NCBI RefSeq assembly: GCF_015207735.1
Contig: NZ_JADEWG010000035.1
Location: forward strand, 1-54,436
Direction: 5' to 3'
DNA length: 54,436 nucleotides
Origin: [Phormidium] sp. LEGE 05292
GTDB taxonomy: Bacteria; Cyanobacteriota; Cyanobacteriia; Cyanobacteriales; Aerosakkonemataceae
Below, one piece after another: positions 42,159-52,093 of this stretch. Below the pieces are notes generated by a model. That model did not search any database, had not been told where the DNA came from, and saw only the letters and a program-made list of their open reading frames with translations. Every line of letters begins with the position of its first letter. Positions within the stretch are counted from its first letter, which is position 1. Both the position numbers and the translations under genes were made by a program.

Positions 42159-43310
42159 TTAATTACTCCCAGTTACTATGTTCAATTGTTTGAGTAACAT
42201 TGAGGCAATTTGATTAACTGGTAAAATGTGTTTGGCGGCACCTAAAGCGATCGCTTCTTTTGGCATTCCAAACACTACACAGCTTGCTTCATTTTGAGCA
42301 ATAGTTATACCTCCAGCTTGTGCGATCGCGAGCATTCCATCAGCACCATCGCGACCCATACCTGTTAATAAAACCGCAATATTTGCTGCACCATAACATT
42401 TAGCTACAGAAGCAAAAGTAACTGAAACTGAAGGACGATGACCAGAAACAGGCGGCGAATTATTACAAAGAAATCTGCCTAAACTATCTAATTCTAAATG
42501 TCTACCTTCAGGAGGAAAATAAATTACTCCGGGTTGAGGTAGTTCACCAAATTTAGCAATCTTTACTGGTAGCTGACATTCGGATACTAACCAATCTACT
42601 AAACCCTGCAAAAATCCCTCACTAATATGTTGGACGCAAAGAATTGGTAAGGGGAAATTTGTTGGTAATTGAGATAATATATTATTCAGTGCTTGTGGCC
42701 CACCAGTAGAAGCACCAATAGAGACAATTTTAGGTTTAGAATAATGAGTTTGAGATGGCAAATTAATTGCCATATTTCGAGAAATGGGAATATTTGTTTT
42801 AGTTTCTAACTTAACTGGTTGGCGATCGCCTTCAGGAGTGCGCGTAGTGCGATCGACTGATGTTGTAATATTACTATGGCGGCGGTGTCTAGTAAATACA
42901 GTCACACCAGAAAGAATTTTGATTTTGCTAATTAACTCCTGTTTGAGCAATTCATATTCTTCAACTGATGGACAGCGAGGTTTAGGAAAAACATCAACTG
43001 CACCCGCATTCAGCATTTTAAAAATAGTTTGAGTATCTTCCACTTGAACAGAAGCACTAATTACCAAAATTGGTCGAGGAAACCGCATCATTACTTCTTC
43101 AGTAAATTCTAACCCATTCATTTGGGGCATATGATAATCCGTACAAATGACCTGTGGCTGAAGTTTAGGAATTAATTCTAAGGCTTCTCGACCATGACGA
43201 GCAGTACCCACAACTTCGATATCTGGAGATGCGGCTAAAATGCGTTTCAGGATTACCAATGCTACTGGTGAATCTTCAACTAATAAAACTCGAATTGGCA
43301 TTTTGTTCAT
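42159..43310 (-). CDS. cheB: Chemotaxis methylesterase CheB
   Basis: 383 aa. N-terminal receiver with D58 in ICTDYHMPQMNG, a linker of about 45 residues, and the methylesterase: catalytic Ser in IVSIGASTGGPQ, His in CVQHISEGF, Asp in LLTGMGRDGADGM. It removes methyl groups from, or deamidates, chemoreceptors once phosphorylated by CheA. It is the last gene of the cluster. ATG 43310 lies inside a heptanucleotide repeat; the ATG at 43301 (MPIRVLLVEDS) is an equally good start. Confidence 0.95.
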   Translation of the reverse strand: MNKMPIRVLLVEDSPVALVILKRILAASPDIEVVGTARHGREALELIPKLQPQVICTDYHMPQMNGLEFTEEVMMRFPRPILVISASVQVEDTQTIFKMLNAGAVDVFPKPRCPSVEEYELLKQELISKIKILSGVTVFTRHRRHSNITTSVDRTTRTPEGDRQPVKLETKTNIPISRNMAINLPSQTHYSKPKIVSIGASTGGPQALNNILSQLPTNFPLPILCVQHISEGFLQGLVDWLVSECQLPVKIAKFGELPQPGVIYFPPEGRHLELDSLGRFLCNNSPPVSGHRPSVSVTFASVAKCYGAANIAVLLTGMGRDGADGMLAIAQAGGITIAQNEASCVVFGMPKEAIALGAAKHILPVNQIASMLLKQLNIVTGSN

Positions 43311-43355
43311 TTGTCATTTGTCATTTGTCATTCGTCATTTGTCATTTGTTATTGG
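43307..43355. repeat. Heptanucleotide tandem repeat TCATTTG x6-7
   Basis: Six near-perfect TCATTTG units (43307-43348), one being TCATTCG, followed by a degenerate TTATTGG. 'tgactaatcactgatgactaatgacta' repeats follow to 43393. Similar 'tcatttgtcaattgtca' appears at about 20532. This is a short tandemly repeated repetitive sequence of the kind common in filamentous cyanobacteria. It fills the gap between cheA and cheB and includes the annotated cheB start codon. Confidence 0.85.
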
Positions 43356-43394
43356 TCTTTTTGCTCATGACTAATCACTGATGACTAATGACTA

Positions 43395-45926
43395 TTAAAC
43401 TAGTCTTCTGAGTGTATCTAATAACACCTGCTGGTTAAAAGTGCCTTTGGTAATATAGGCATTTGCACCTGCTTGTGCACCCCTTCTTTTGTCTTCATCG
43501 CTGGCTAAGGAAGTTACCAAAATAATCGGTAATTCACTATATTCTTTATTTTGGCGAATTTTGGCGGTGAGTGATAAACCATCTAAATTCGGCATTTGAA
43601 TGTCGGAGACTATAGCATCATAAGAGCGAGATTTTAATTTGTTAAGCGCATCCATACCATCGACGGCAGTTACGACTTCATAACCTGCTCCTTCTAGGAT
43701 ACGTTTTTCTTGGGTACGAATGGCGATCGAATCTTCTACCAGCAAAATAACTTGTTTGCGTTCTGCTAAAGGCTGGGATTTTACAGAGCGTCTTGCTACT
43801 TTTGACACCGTTTGCTTACGTACAGATTTAATTAAATCTTGAGGATTTAACACCATACAAACTTCGCCAGTACCCAATATCGTCGCACCAGAAACATTCC
43901 GCACCCGCTTGAGCAATTTGCCTTGAGGTTTGAGCATTACATCCTGTTCGTCTAGTAATGCGTCTACAATTAATCCCAAAGTAGCATCTCCTACTTTAAT
44001 GATAATGCAAGGCAAATGTTGAAAATTTGTCGTTGCTTGCTGAAGTGTCAGATTTCCCAATCCCTGGTGATGATTTATTTCTAGTAAATCAGCTAAGTGA
44101 GTTACAGAAACAGGTTGTAAATCGACAAGAATCGTATCTTGACCTTCAATAGGAAAAATATCTTCCTGTGTAATTAACCGCGCCATCATGACATATTCCA
44201 CAGGAATTGCATAAGAAATGTTATCGACTGAAACAATTAAGACGTGCGCTGTCGCTAAAGTTGTGGGTAACAACATCCGAATTGTACAACCCATTCCGAA
44301 ATTAGATTCTACTTGGATATTGCCTTTCAAATGTTCTACATTAGTCCGCACGACATCTAAACCTACACCCCTACCTGAAACTTCGGTAACAAATGTCCGA
44401 GTAGAAAATCCCGGTGTAAAAATTAAAGATTGTATTTGGGATGGTGTCATTGTGATCAGTTCTTCTTCACGACAAACACGGCGTTTTAATGCGGTTTCTT
44501 TAATTTTTTCAATATCTAATCCCCTACCATCATCAATAACTTCTATTACTACATTAGTAGTTGTTTGTTTAGCTCGCAGTACAATTGTTCCTTGGGGACT
44601 TTTACCGAGACGGCATCTTTCTTCTACAGTTTCAATTCCGTGATCGACACAATTACGAATCATGTGCATCAAAGGATCTTTCATTTCTTCAATGATGCGT
44701 TTATCGGCTTTAGTTTCCCCTCCTTCAATAATGAAATTAATTTCTTTACCTTGTTGTTTAGCTAAGTCTCGTACCATACGAGGAAATAAACTAAAAATAG
44801 TCGCTAATGGTAATAGTCGCAGAGTTCTAATCCCATCAGAAAGTTCATCAGAAATTACTTCTAGTCTTTGCACATCTTCGTAAAGGGAATTTCGTAATTT
44901 GTTAACTAGCATTCCCAGTTGTTCGAGGAATTTTTCTTTAGTTATGGATGAATCTTTTCTCAGAGCCAACTCGGAACTTTGTGGCAGCGAAAACAGAGAA
45001 GCCTCTACGGGAAAAAAGGCTGTTTGTGCTGATTCATTTTTGACTGTTCTTCTAGAAAATTGTGGTTTAATGCGGCTATATTCTTCACAGAAATTGGCGA
45101 TTTCTTCAATTTCTGCCAGTCGGTGATTAATCCGAATTTTGGTGACTGTAAGTTCACCTGCTTGAGTCATTAAAGAATCTAAATGCCGAGTTTCTACTCG
45201 GACGCTTTCAATGCGGTAAGTTTGCTCAGTGGGAGTTTTGCTTGTTGCATCTCTTAGTGGCTCTGGAGAGTTTTCTGAATTTGGAGAAAGGGTAAAATTT
45301 ACTTTATTTATTTCGGTGTTGACGGAAACTACGTCAGGTGGAATATTTTGGGGATTAACAGTTAGGGGGAGTTCTATTTCTGGGTCAATTACCTCTACAT
45401 CAGTTACAGTAATTGTTGTTTCTGAATCTGCTAAATTTTCCGATGTTTGCTCTACAGGTAAGCTGATTTCTTCTTCTTGAGTTTCTGCTGCTGTTTCTGT
45501 TTCTGATGATTGCTGATTTTCTGTTGAATTAGCTGAAGATTTTGGGCTATTTCCTCCCATCATATAGGCTAAGACATGGAAGGCATTAATGCGCGATGGA
45601 GTACCTGCAACGGCTTCTGCTACTAATTGGCTAATGGCATCTAATCCTTGATAAAGGCGATCGTTAACATCAGGCGATAGTTCTACTTCACTTCGTTTTA
45701 TTGTACCTAAAATATGCTCTAATTGATGGGCGAGAGTGGAGATATCTTTTAATCCCAACATCCCTGCATCACCTTTGAGACTATGTGCTTCCCGCATGAG
45801 TTCTTCTAAATTTGCTTGGTCGCATGGATTTTTTTCTAATTGCAGCAAGCCGTCTTCTAATTTTTGTAAATGTTCTTCACTGGCTGATTTAAAGATAACT
45901 CTAAGTTCTTCATCATCGATAAACAT
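43395..45926 (-). CDS. cheA: Hybrid chemotaxis kinase CheA with C-terminal receiver
   Basis: 843 aa. An Hpt domain with H48 in MREAHSLKGDAGML, an acidic Ser/Thr/Gln-rich linker (about 130-240), a dimerisation helix (RVETRHLDSLMTQAGELTVT), HATPase (HMIRNCVDHGIETVEER and the GRGLD box), a CheW-like regulatory domain with RVRNVSGATILGTGEVCMVL, and a receiver with D in IVSDIQMPNLDG. It autophosphorylates on the Hpt and phosphorylates its own receiver and CheB. The CheA-REC fusion is the usual cyanobacterial form in type IV pilus or phototaxis systems. No separate CheY is present. Confidence 0.95.
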   Translation of the reverse strand: MFIDDEELRVIFKSASEEHLQKLEDGLLQLEKNPCDQANLEELMREAHSLKGDAGMLGLKDISTLAHQLEHILGTIKRSEVELSPDVNDRLYQGLDAISQLVAEAVAGTPSRINAFHVLAYMMGGNSPKSSANSTENQQSSETETAAETQEEEISLPVEQTSENLADSETTITVTDVEVIDPEIELPLTVNPQNIPPDVVSVNTEINKVNFTLSPNSENSPEPLRDATSKTPTEQTYRIESVRVETRHLDSLMTQAGELTVTKIRINHRLAEIEEIANFCEEYSRIKPQFSRRTVKNESAQTAFFPVEASLFSLPQSSELALRKDSSITKEKFLEQLGMLVNKLRNSLYEDVQRLEVISDELSDGIRTLRLLPLATIFSLFPRMVRDLAKQQGKEINFIIEGGETKADKRIIEEMKDPLMHMIRNCVDHGIETVEERCRLGKSPQGTIVLRAKQTTTNVVIEVIDDGRGLDIEKIKETALKRRVCREEELITMTPSQIQSLIFTPGFSTRTFVTEVSGRGVGLDVVRTNVEHLKGNIQVESNFGMGCTIRMLLPTTLATAHVLIVSVDNISYAIPVEYVMMARLITQEDIFPIEGQDTILVDLQPVSVTHLADLLEINHHQGLGNLTLQQATTNFQHLPCIIIKVGDATLGLIVDALLDEQDVMLKPQGKLLKRVRNVSGATILGTGEVCMVLNPQDLIKSVRKQTVSKVARRSVKSQPLAERKQVILLVEDSIAIRTQEKRILEGAGYEVVTAVDGMDALNKLKSRSYDAIVSDIQMPNLDGLSLTAKIRQNKEYSELPIILVTSLASDEDKRRGAQAGANAYITKGTFNQQVLLDTLRRLV

Positions 45927-45982
45927 TATAATTTCTCCTTAGCTATTGTTTGGTGACAGAAAAGTTATGAATATTTTCTCAG

Positions 45983-47434
45983 TTAAATTACATTTTTTAA
46001 ATTCATAGTCGCTTCATTCAACTGTTGGGTGCTAATTCTCGTTTTACTAATTCCAATTGCTGTTTCAGCAGCAGCTTGGTTTAGTGAATTCATCGCATCT
46101 ACTACTTGTTGAATGGCAGCAGATTGCTCTTTGGCACTTAAGGAAATTTGTTGAACACTGAGAACAATATTATTAATTGATTCGGATACATTTGTGAATG
46201 TTTCTGCTGTCTTTCGTGTATTTTTAGTATTATACTCTACTGTTTTAGTACCCTCCTCTGTAGCCATAACTGTAGAATTAATAGCATTTTGAATCTCCGC
46301 AACTAAGGAGTTAATTTTATCAGCTGATTTTTTGCTTTCATCTGCAAGTTTGCGAATTTCTGCGGCTACAACTCCAAAACCTTTACCCTGTTCGCCTGCA
46401 CGTACTGCTTCAACTGCGGCGTTCAAAGCTAACATATTTGTTTGGTTGGCTAAGGCACTTACTAAGTTGGAAATGCTAGCAATTTGATTGGTTTGTTGGC
46501 TTAAAATCAACGTTTGTTCAGCAATACTACTGACTTTTGCTTTGAGGACTAAGATCCCTGTTTGAGTTTCTTCCACTGCTTCGTTTCCTGATACGGCTAA
46601 GAGTAATACTTCTTTAGCAGTAGTAGCAGCAGTAGCAGCTTGACTTGCTGCACGTTGAGAAGAAATTCCTAATTCATCCATTGTCGTAGTTGTTTGATTG
46701 ACAGCTGTTGCTTGATAGGTTGCGGTGCGTTCTTGCTGTTCAACTGTGCTAGCAATTTCTTTAGAGGAAGCGGCGATCGCATTTACAGCTTTATCTATTT
46801 CGGAAGTAATGCCTGAAGAAATTAAAAATGCAGCTACTAAGGAAAATGATAGACACAAAATGCTACCCGTTAATACGGCAGCAATCAAATTGTTTAGTAC
46901 TTTTTCAGCTTCATTAGTTGCTTGATTAAATAATTTTGTCTCAGCTTCGTTAAACTCTTTGCTTAAATCTCTAAAATTATTTACTAGTGATTGCTCTTGT
47001 TGTGTTTTTAACAAGGAAATTGCTTCTGCTTGCTTACCTATCTGAATTAAGTTAATAACGCTGTTAGATAGTTGGTTATATCTGTTACTCAAAGCTACCA
47101 TTTTTTCCCAGCGTTTTTTCTGTTGAGAATTGGTAACCATTAGCTTTACTTTAGCAGAATATTCAGTGAATTGCTGCTGCCAATTTTGGTAATCATTAAT
47201 TAGTTCGTTATTGCCAAAAACTACGTAACCGCGCAGTGCCAAAGCCTTCCTAGTGTAACTAAATCTCATGAAGGAGCTATTGTCAATAATTTCTTGGTTT
47301 CGTTTGACTTCATCAAAAGCGAGAGCCAATTTATTTGTACTCGAATAGATCAATCCAGCTAATCCGATGAATAGAATTATTGGCACTCCATAGCCTAATA
47401 ACATCCGATTTCGTAATTTTAAATTAGTAAACAT
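45983..47434 (-). CDS. Methyl-accepting chemotaxis protein 1 (four-helix sensor)
   Basis: 483 aa with 'ggagag' upstream of the ATG. TM1 at about 12-30, a periplasmic helical bundle of about 150 residues, TM2 at about 185-208. The signalling hairpin follows almost at once, with the tip [20 protein letters not shown] then [17 protein letters not shown] canonical HAMP domain of about 50 residues is not seen between TM2 and the hairpin. Its start [18 protein letters not shown] matches the third receptor's [18 protein letters not shown], so these two are paralogues. It controls the CheA downstream in the same cluster; the ligand is unknown. Confidence 0.93.
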   Translation of the reverse strand: MFTNLKLRNRMLLGYGVPIILFIGLAGLIYSSTNKLALAFDEVKRNQEIIDNSSFMRFSYTRKALALRGYVVFGNNELINDYQNWQQQFTEYSAKVKLMVTNSQQKKRWEKMVALSNRYNQLSNSVINLIQIGKQAEAISLLKTQQEQSLVNNFRDLSKEFNEAETKLFNQATNEAEKVLNNLIAAVLTGSILCLSFSLVAAFLISSGITSEIDKAVNAIAASSKEIASTVEQQERTATYQATAVNQTTTTMDELGISSQRAASQAATAATTAKEVLLLAVSGNEAVEETQTGILVLKAKVSSIAEQTLILSQQTNQIASISNLVSALANQTNMLALNAAVEAVRAGEQGKGFGVVAAEIRKLADESKKSADKINSLVAEIQNAINSTVMATEEGTKTVEYNTKNTRKTAETFTNVSESINNIVLSVQQISLSAKEQSAAIQQVVDAMNSLNQAAAETAIGISKTRISTQQLNEATMNLKNVI

Positions 47435-47468
47435 AATTTTCTCTCCGTCGGTATTTGCAAGATTTTTT

Positions 47469-48872
47469 TTAAACTATTGTTTTAAGATTCATGGCTGCTT
47501 CATTTAGTTGCTGGGTGCTTTCTTTAGTTTGGCTGATTCCACTAGCAGCTTCAGCTGCTCCTTGATTCAGGTTATTCATAGCTTCAACTACTTGTTGAAT
47601 AGCAGTTGCTTGTTGCTTAGCATTCAGAGAAATTTGTTGGCTACTAACAACTACATCGTTAATTAGTTCCACAATTTCTTCTAATGTTAGTTTTCCTTCG
47701 TCAGATGCGTTTATTGTGGAATTTGTTGCTGATTGAATTTCAAACACGATGATATTAATTTGTTCAGCTGATTGTTTACTTTGATCTGCCAGTTTACGAA
47801 TTTCGCTAGCTACAACTCCAAAACCTTTGCCATGTTCGCCAGCACGTACTGCTTCTACTGCTGCATTGAGAGCTAACATATAAGTTTGGTTGGCTAATTG
47901 GCTAACTAAAGTAGAAATTCTGCCAATTTGGTGAGTTTGTTTACTCAAATTAAGAATGTGTTCAGCTAATGTAGAAATCTTCTGTTTCAAGCTAATTTGA
48001 TGTAAATCTAAATTGTCCTCGTATCTACCATCAACTAGGTTTAATATTTGGCGTGCGCCTGCGGCTACTGCTTCTGCTTGTTCTGCCGATCTTTGCGAGG
48101 AGATATTTAATTCATCCATTGTCGTAGTTGTTTGATTAACAGCTGTTGCTTGTTGAGCAGCTGTACGTTCTTGTTGTACAACTGTGGTGGCAATTTCATT
48201 GCTAGAAGTAGCGATCGCAGTTGCTACCTGATTAATTGGTTGGACAACTTTGTGAGTAATAAAAATTACAATAAATGAACCGATTAAAATCGCAATGAAT
48301 GTACCGCCAATCGAAACAATTTGAGCAAAATTTTCTGCTTGCTTCGCTGCTTGCATTCTTTGAGCTTGCAGAGCATTTTCCTGCTTAATCATTAAATCAA
48401 GATTTGCTCTGATTTGATCCATAATTCTCTTACCCTTACCAGAGACTACCAAGGCTCTTAGTTCTTTTTCTTTACCTGCTCTTTTTAAGATAATAGTTGT
48501 TGCTAGCTCATCCATTTTTTGCCGCACTAATTCTTCAATTATATTTAATTTTTTTTGCTGCAAAGGATCGGCAATTTGTTTACTTAAATTTCCCAAAGTC
48601 TGGGGAATGAAAGTTCTCGATTGATTATACGGTTCTAAAAAATTTGCTAATCCTGTGTAAATAAATCCCCTTTGCCCTGTTTCCGCATCCACTAACAGTT
48701 TTTCTAGTTGTTTCAATTCTGCTTTAACTTCATAAGTATGGGCAACTAATTCAGTGGCTTTACCCAATCTTTCCATAGTTATTTTAGATACGATTCCAAC
48801 TCCCAACATAATGAGAAAAGTTGCGCCAAAACCCAGAGGAACAATTAAACCTAACCTAATTTGTTTGAGCAT
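47469..48872 (-). CDS. Methyl-accepting chemotaxis protein 2 (CHASE3-like sensor)
   Basis: 467 aa. TM1 about 9-29; an extracytoplasmic region that looks like CHASE3 ([20 protein letters not shown], the usual core); TM2 about 193-215; then directly the signalling hairpin, without a recognisable HAMP. The tip reads [20 protein letters not shown]. Compared with its two neighbours the return arm is 14 residues shorter ([20 protein letters not shown]), while the outgoing arm is only 2 shorter and contains an irregular [11 protein letters not shown] segment. It is placed between the other two receptors. Confidence 0.92.
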   Translation of the reverse strand: MLKQIRLGLIVPLGFGATFLIMLGVGIVSKITMERLGKATELVAHTYEVKAELKQLEKLLVDAETGQRGFIYTGLANFLEPYNQSRTFIPQTLGNLSKQIADPLQQKKLNIIEELVRQKMDELATTIILKRAGKEKELRALVVSGKGKRIMDQIRANLDLMIKQENALQAQRMQAAKQAENFAQIVSIGGTFIAILIGSFIVIFITHKVVQPINQVATAIATSSNEIATTVVQQERTAAQQATAVNQTTTTMDELNISSQRSAEQAEAVAAGARQILNLVDGRYEDNLDLHQISLKQKISTLAEHILNLSKQTHQIGRISTLVSQLANQTYMLALNAAVEAVRAGEHGKGFGVVASEIRKLADQSKQSAEQINIIVFEIQSATNSTINASDEGKLTLEEIVELINDVVVSSQQISLNAKQQATAIQQVVEAMNNLNQGAAEAASGISQTKESTQQLNEAAMNLKTIV

Positions 48873-49003
48873 TTCTTCCTCCTGAGCAACCTTGATATTA
48901 CCTATGGTATTTTTACCTCTAACTTGCTTAAGTTACTGCAAGACAGTCCTATCTGTTAGCCTAATTTCAGAATGCCCTTTCTAGGAGAGAAAAGTATCAA
49001 CTA

Positions 49004-50455
49004 CTAGACAACTGATTTAAGATTTACAGCAACTTCGTTGAGTTTTTGGGTACCAAGTTTAGTTTGACTGATTCCACTAGCGTTTTGCATAGCGGCTGTA
49101 CTTAGAGAGTTCATTGCTGACGCTACTTGCTGAATTGCTGTAGCTTGCTGCTTGACGTTCAAGGAAATTTGTTGACTACTTTCATAAACGTTGTTAATTT
49201 CTGCCATAATACTGGCAAAAGCATCGGCAGTTTTTTGGGCAATTATTTCTCCCTGTTCAGCACTTTTAGTGCCTTCTTTAGTCACAATTACTGTAGAGTT
49301 AATGGCATTTTTAATATCACCAACTAACCCATTAATTTTGTCAGCAGATCGTTTGCTAGCATCGGCTAATTTGCGAATTTCACTAGCCACAACTCCAAAG
49401 CCTTTACCATGTTCACCAGCACGCACGGCTTCCACTGCTGCATTTAAAGCTAACATATTAGTTTGGTTAGCTAATTCGCTGACTAAGGTAGAAATGTTAC
49501 CTATTTGATTTGTTTGTTCGCTTAAGTTGAGAATTTGATTGGCGATCGCTTCTACTTTTTGTTTCAAACTTGCCATTTCTTGCAAAGATTGTTCCACCGC
49601 AGAAGTTCCCTCTTCAGCTTTTTCTAATGCTTCTTGTGCGCCTCTGGCTGACATTTCCGCTTGTTCGGCTGATTGGCGAGAAGATACGCCTAATTCATCC
49701 ATAGTGGTAGTAGTTTGATGAACAGCGGAGGCTTGTTGGGAAGCGGCGCGTTCTTGTTCTTCAATTGTGGCAGCAATTTCTGTGGAGGAAGAGGCGATCG
49801 CACTGACACTTTCATTAATTGCTTGTGTTATTCGAGAAGCAATCCATAAGCCGATCGGGATAGCCATACCAATCGATAATAATGTACCTAGAATTACTAC
49901 TAAATTCAGCGTATTTAAGGCTTCTTTCGTTTCTTGATTCTTTTGTTGTTGAATCAATTTCTCATCATTAACAAATTCGTGCAATACTTGCTCAATTTCT
50001 CGATTCAATTCTTGCCTATTTAAGGAGTTATAACTTTGTACAGCTTCTTTTAACCTGCCAGTTCTCACTAAATTAATCAAGTTTCGATTAAATTGTATTG
50101 ACTGTTTTCCCAGTGTCATTATTTCTTCTAATCGTTGTTTTTGTTGAACAACTAATACTTTTTCTTCCAAGAATTTTGCTGATTTATTAAATGAATCTTC
50201 TGCTTCCTTAAAGCTAATAATGTTTTGTTGTTCTGGTTTTAATAAGTGACCTCTTCCTGCCCTTTGAATCCTCGCTAAAGTCAAAGCGATCGTGTCTGTG
50301 TTTCTGACAATTTCATAACCCAAAACTTCTCTTTTATTTTGTTCCTCTACCTTTGCTACGTTGTAGTAGACTACGCTTGCGATCGCAATTGAAAACAGTA
50401 AAGGTACAGAATAGCCTAAAATAATCCTGTCTCTTAGCTTTAAATTTGTAAACAT
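49004..50455 (-). CDS. Methyl-accepting chemotaxis protein 3 (four-helix sensor)
   Basis: 483 aa from ATG 50455 ([12 protein letters not shown]), chosen because the first receptor starts the same way; upstream in-frame ATGs at 50470 and 50488 (overlapping the CheW gene) are possible. TM1 about 10-30, sensor helices, TM2 about 192-215 ([20 protein letters not shown]), then the signalling hairpin without HAMP. The tip [20 protein letters not shown] and [20 protein letters not shown] are canonical. The gene follows the double-CheW gene and is followed by MCP2 after 131 nt. Confidence 0.92.
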   Translation of the reverse strand: MFTNLKLRDRIILGYSVPLLFSIAIASVVYYNVAKVEEQNKREVLGYEIVRNTDTIALTLARIQRAGRGHLLKPEQQNIISFKEAEDSFNKSAKFLEEKVLVVQQKQRLEEIMTLGKQSIQFNRNLINLVRTGRLKEAVQSYNSLNRQELNREIEQVLHEFVNDEKLIQQQKNQETKEALNTLNLVVILGTLLSIGMAIPIGLWIASRITQAINESVSAIASSSTEIAATIEEQERAASQQASAVHQTTTTMDELGVSSRQSAEQAEMSARGAQEALEKAEEGTSAVEQSLQEMASLKQKVEAIANQILNLSEQTNQIGNISTLVSELANQTNMLALNAAVEAVRAGEHGKGFGVVASEIRKLADASKRSADKINGLVGDIKNAINSTVIVTKEGTKSAEQGEIIAQKTADAFASIMAEINNVYESSQQISLNVKQQATAIQQVASAMNSLSTAAMQNASGISQTKLGTQKLNEVAVNLKSVV

Positions 50456-50474
50456 ATTATCAAATTTCATACTC

Positions 50475-51530
50475 CTAAACTTCCTCATTCACAATTAAAT
50501 CACCTTGTTGAAAAACTTTAGCTAAATCCAAAATACTCATCATTTTTTCCCGGTAATTAGCCGTCCCTCGTAAATACTCACTATTTGCTGAATGCACTGC
50601 TGTTGGTACAGGTAAAATTTGCGACGGTTGCAAATACATCACATCAAACACTTCATCAACTGTCACTCCCGCAATTAAATCATCAATTTTAATAATCATT
50701 ACTTTAATATTAGTGATATTTTCAATTTCTAATATTGGCATATTTAACACAGTACGAATATCAACTAATGTCAAAATTTCTCCCCGCAAATTCATATTAC
50801 CCACAATATGTGGAGGACAACAAGGAACCGGAGTAACTTGTCGAATATCAGTAAATTCCCGCACAATTGCTAAATCAAGCCCAAAATATTCACCATTTAA
50901 TCCCACCACAGCTAAAGGAATTAATCCAGCAAAATCTTCTTTTTGAGTAGCTTGTCTTAAATTCTCGGCACGTTCCCTTAATATTGCTTTTTCTTCCAGC
51001 GTTGCTTGCGGACAAAATTCCAATTGTTTTTTCAGTAATTTATCAGAATATTCTCCGTTTTCTATAGTTTTTATTGCTCCTAATGGTGCCAAACTTTGGG
51101 AATAGCAAAGTAAACTTTCATGATTCAGCAACATGATAATATCTGCTTCTACTTTGCCAATGCCAGCTAAAAAATGCGTTGCACGTCCATTTAACTCCTG
51201 TTTATAAAAGAGTTCAGTTGTCACTTCTTGCAGGGAAATGTTATGAACCTCAAGGACTTGATTCACAATAATTCCTAAGCGAAATTCTTGCCATTCTAGA
51301 ACAATTATAGTGTCTGTTAAACTATAGTCTAATTGCTCATAGCCAAACCGAATATTTAAGTCTATTACTGGTAGAATATCCCCACGCAGATTTACTACAC
51401 CAACAAGATCGGCTGATGATTCAGCAATTGGTGTCAGATTAGGTAAAGAGAAAATTTCTTGTACACAAAATGCTTCCACTCCATAGAGTGAACTGTTTAT
51501 TCTAAAGATCAGATAAGGTTTATTAGTCAT
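50475..51530 (-). CDS. cheW: Double CheW-domain coupling protein
   Basis: 351 aa with two CheW folds in tandem: about 5-140 ([20 protein letters not shown] and [20 protein letters not shown]) and about 200-340 ([16 protein letters not shown]-like region, [19 protein letters not shown]). Each has the NLRG motif that contacts CheA or receptor. A linker of about 60 charged residues separates them. CheW proteins couple receptors to CheA; with the three receptors and CheA downstream, this is the coupling part of the array. A two-domain CheW could bridge neighbouring core units. Confidence 0.92.
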   Translation of the reverse strand: MTNKPYLIFRINSSLYGVEAFCVQEIFSLPNLTPIAESSADLVGVVNLRGDILPVIDLNIRFGYEQLDYSLTDTIIVLEWQEFRLGIIVNQVLEVHNISLQEVTTELFYKQELNGRATHFLAGIGKVEADIIMLLNHESLLCYSQSLAPLGAIKTIENGEYSDKLLKKQLEFCPQATLEEKAILRERAENLRQATQKEDFAGLIPLAVVGLNGEYFGLDLAIVREFTDIRQVTPVPCCPPHIVGNMNLRGEILTLVDIRTVLNMPILEIENITNIKVMIIKIDDLIAGVTVDEVFDVMYLQPSQILPVPTAVHSANSEYLRGTANYREKMMSILDLAKVFQQGDLIVNEEV

Positions 51531-52093
51531 TGTTAACCTATTTGTATTTTTGCTAAAGTGATGAGATAAAAGTTTGATTTCTGAACTAATATAACTTTAC
51601 AATTTGCTAATTCAGTAGAAACACTATTACTAATGCAAGAAGGCTCCAAGGCAAAATGCTTTGTAGGGGCGGGCTTCCGTGAGCGACATTCGGCGATCGC
51701 TCAGTCGAGCCGTCAGCCGAACGGTTTTGTGGTTAATTCTTCTGTTATGATGACAAAATTTTCTTCTAAACCTGCTCCTACTTTCACCTTTTTTTCAACT
51801 GATTAGTTATTTCTGCCATGTTGCACTATTAGCTGTTAGCGCAGAAGCTCAGCAAGTAATAGTTGTCTCTAATTCTACTTTAAACAATAATTGGTCTAAG
51901 TTAACTAAAGCGGCAATTTATTCCTGTCCTTTTTGCTGCTCTGCCACTTTGAGAAGCACCCATATCAAGATTGTGCTTGAAGTTTAAACAAATTCCCTAT
52001 TTTTAATTATTTTTTATGATTTTACTTTTGGTATAATTATGACAGCATCGATCGGCTAATTAGTTAAGTTAATTGATTAGCAATTAACGTTTT
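51531..52093. other. 563-nt gap between cheR and cheW with element D copy 2
   Basis: No gene is seen. Element D occupies 51663-51782. The stretch 51790-52090 is AT-rich with no clear ORF or repeat. The promoter of the cheW-mcp-cheA-cheB operon should lie in 51531-51650; I cannot point to a convincing -10/-35 pair. The gap separates cheR from the rest of the cluster, so cheR may have its own transcript. Confidence 0.6.
51663..51782. repeat. Dispersed inverted-repeat element D, copy 2, with inner insertion
   Basis: Left end 'gtaggggcgggctt', right end 'ctaaacctgctcctac', with the core 'ttcttctgttatgat...aaaattttct' as in copy 1 (12147-12210). Relative to copy 1 about 50 bp are inserted after the left arm, holding a HIP1 site and 'cagtcgagccgtcagccgaa'. 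Arms have decayed. Confidence 0.7.

Noticed and set aside
43307-43393. Tandem repeats that at first look like a CRISPR array
   Set aside because: Units are 7 nt, contiguous and without spacers; this is a short tandem repeat, not CRISPR.
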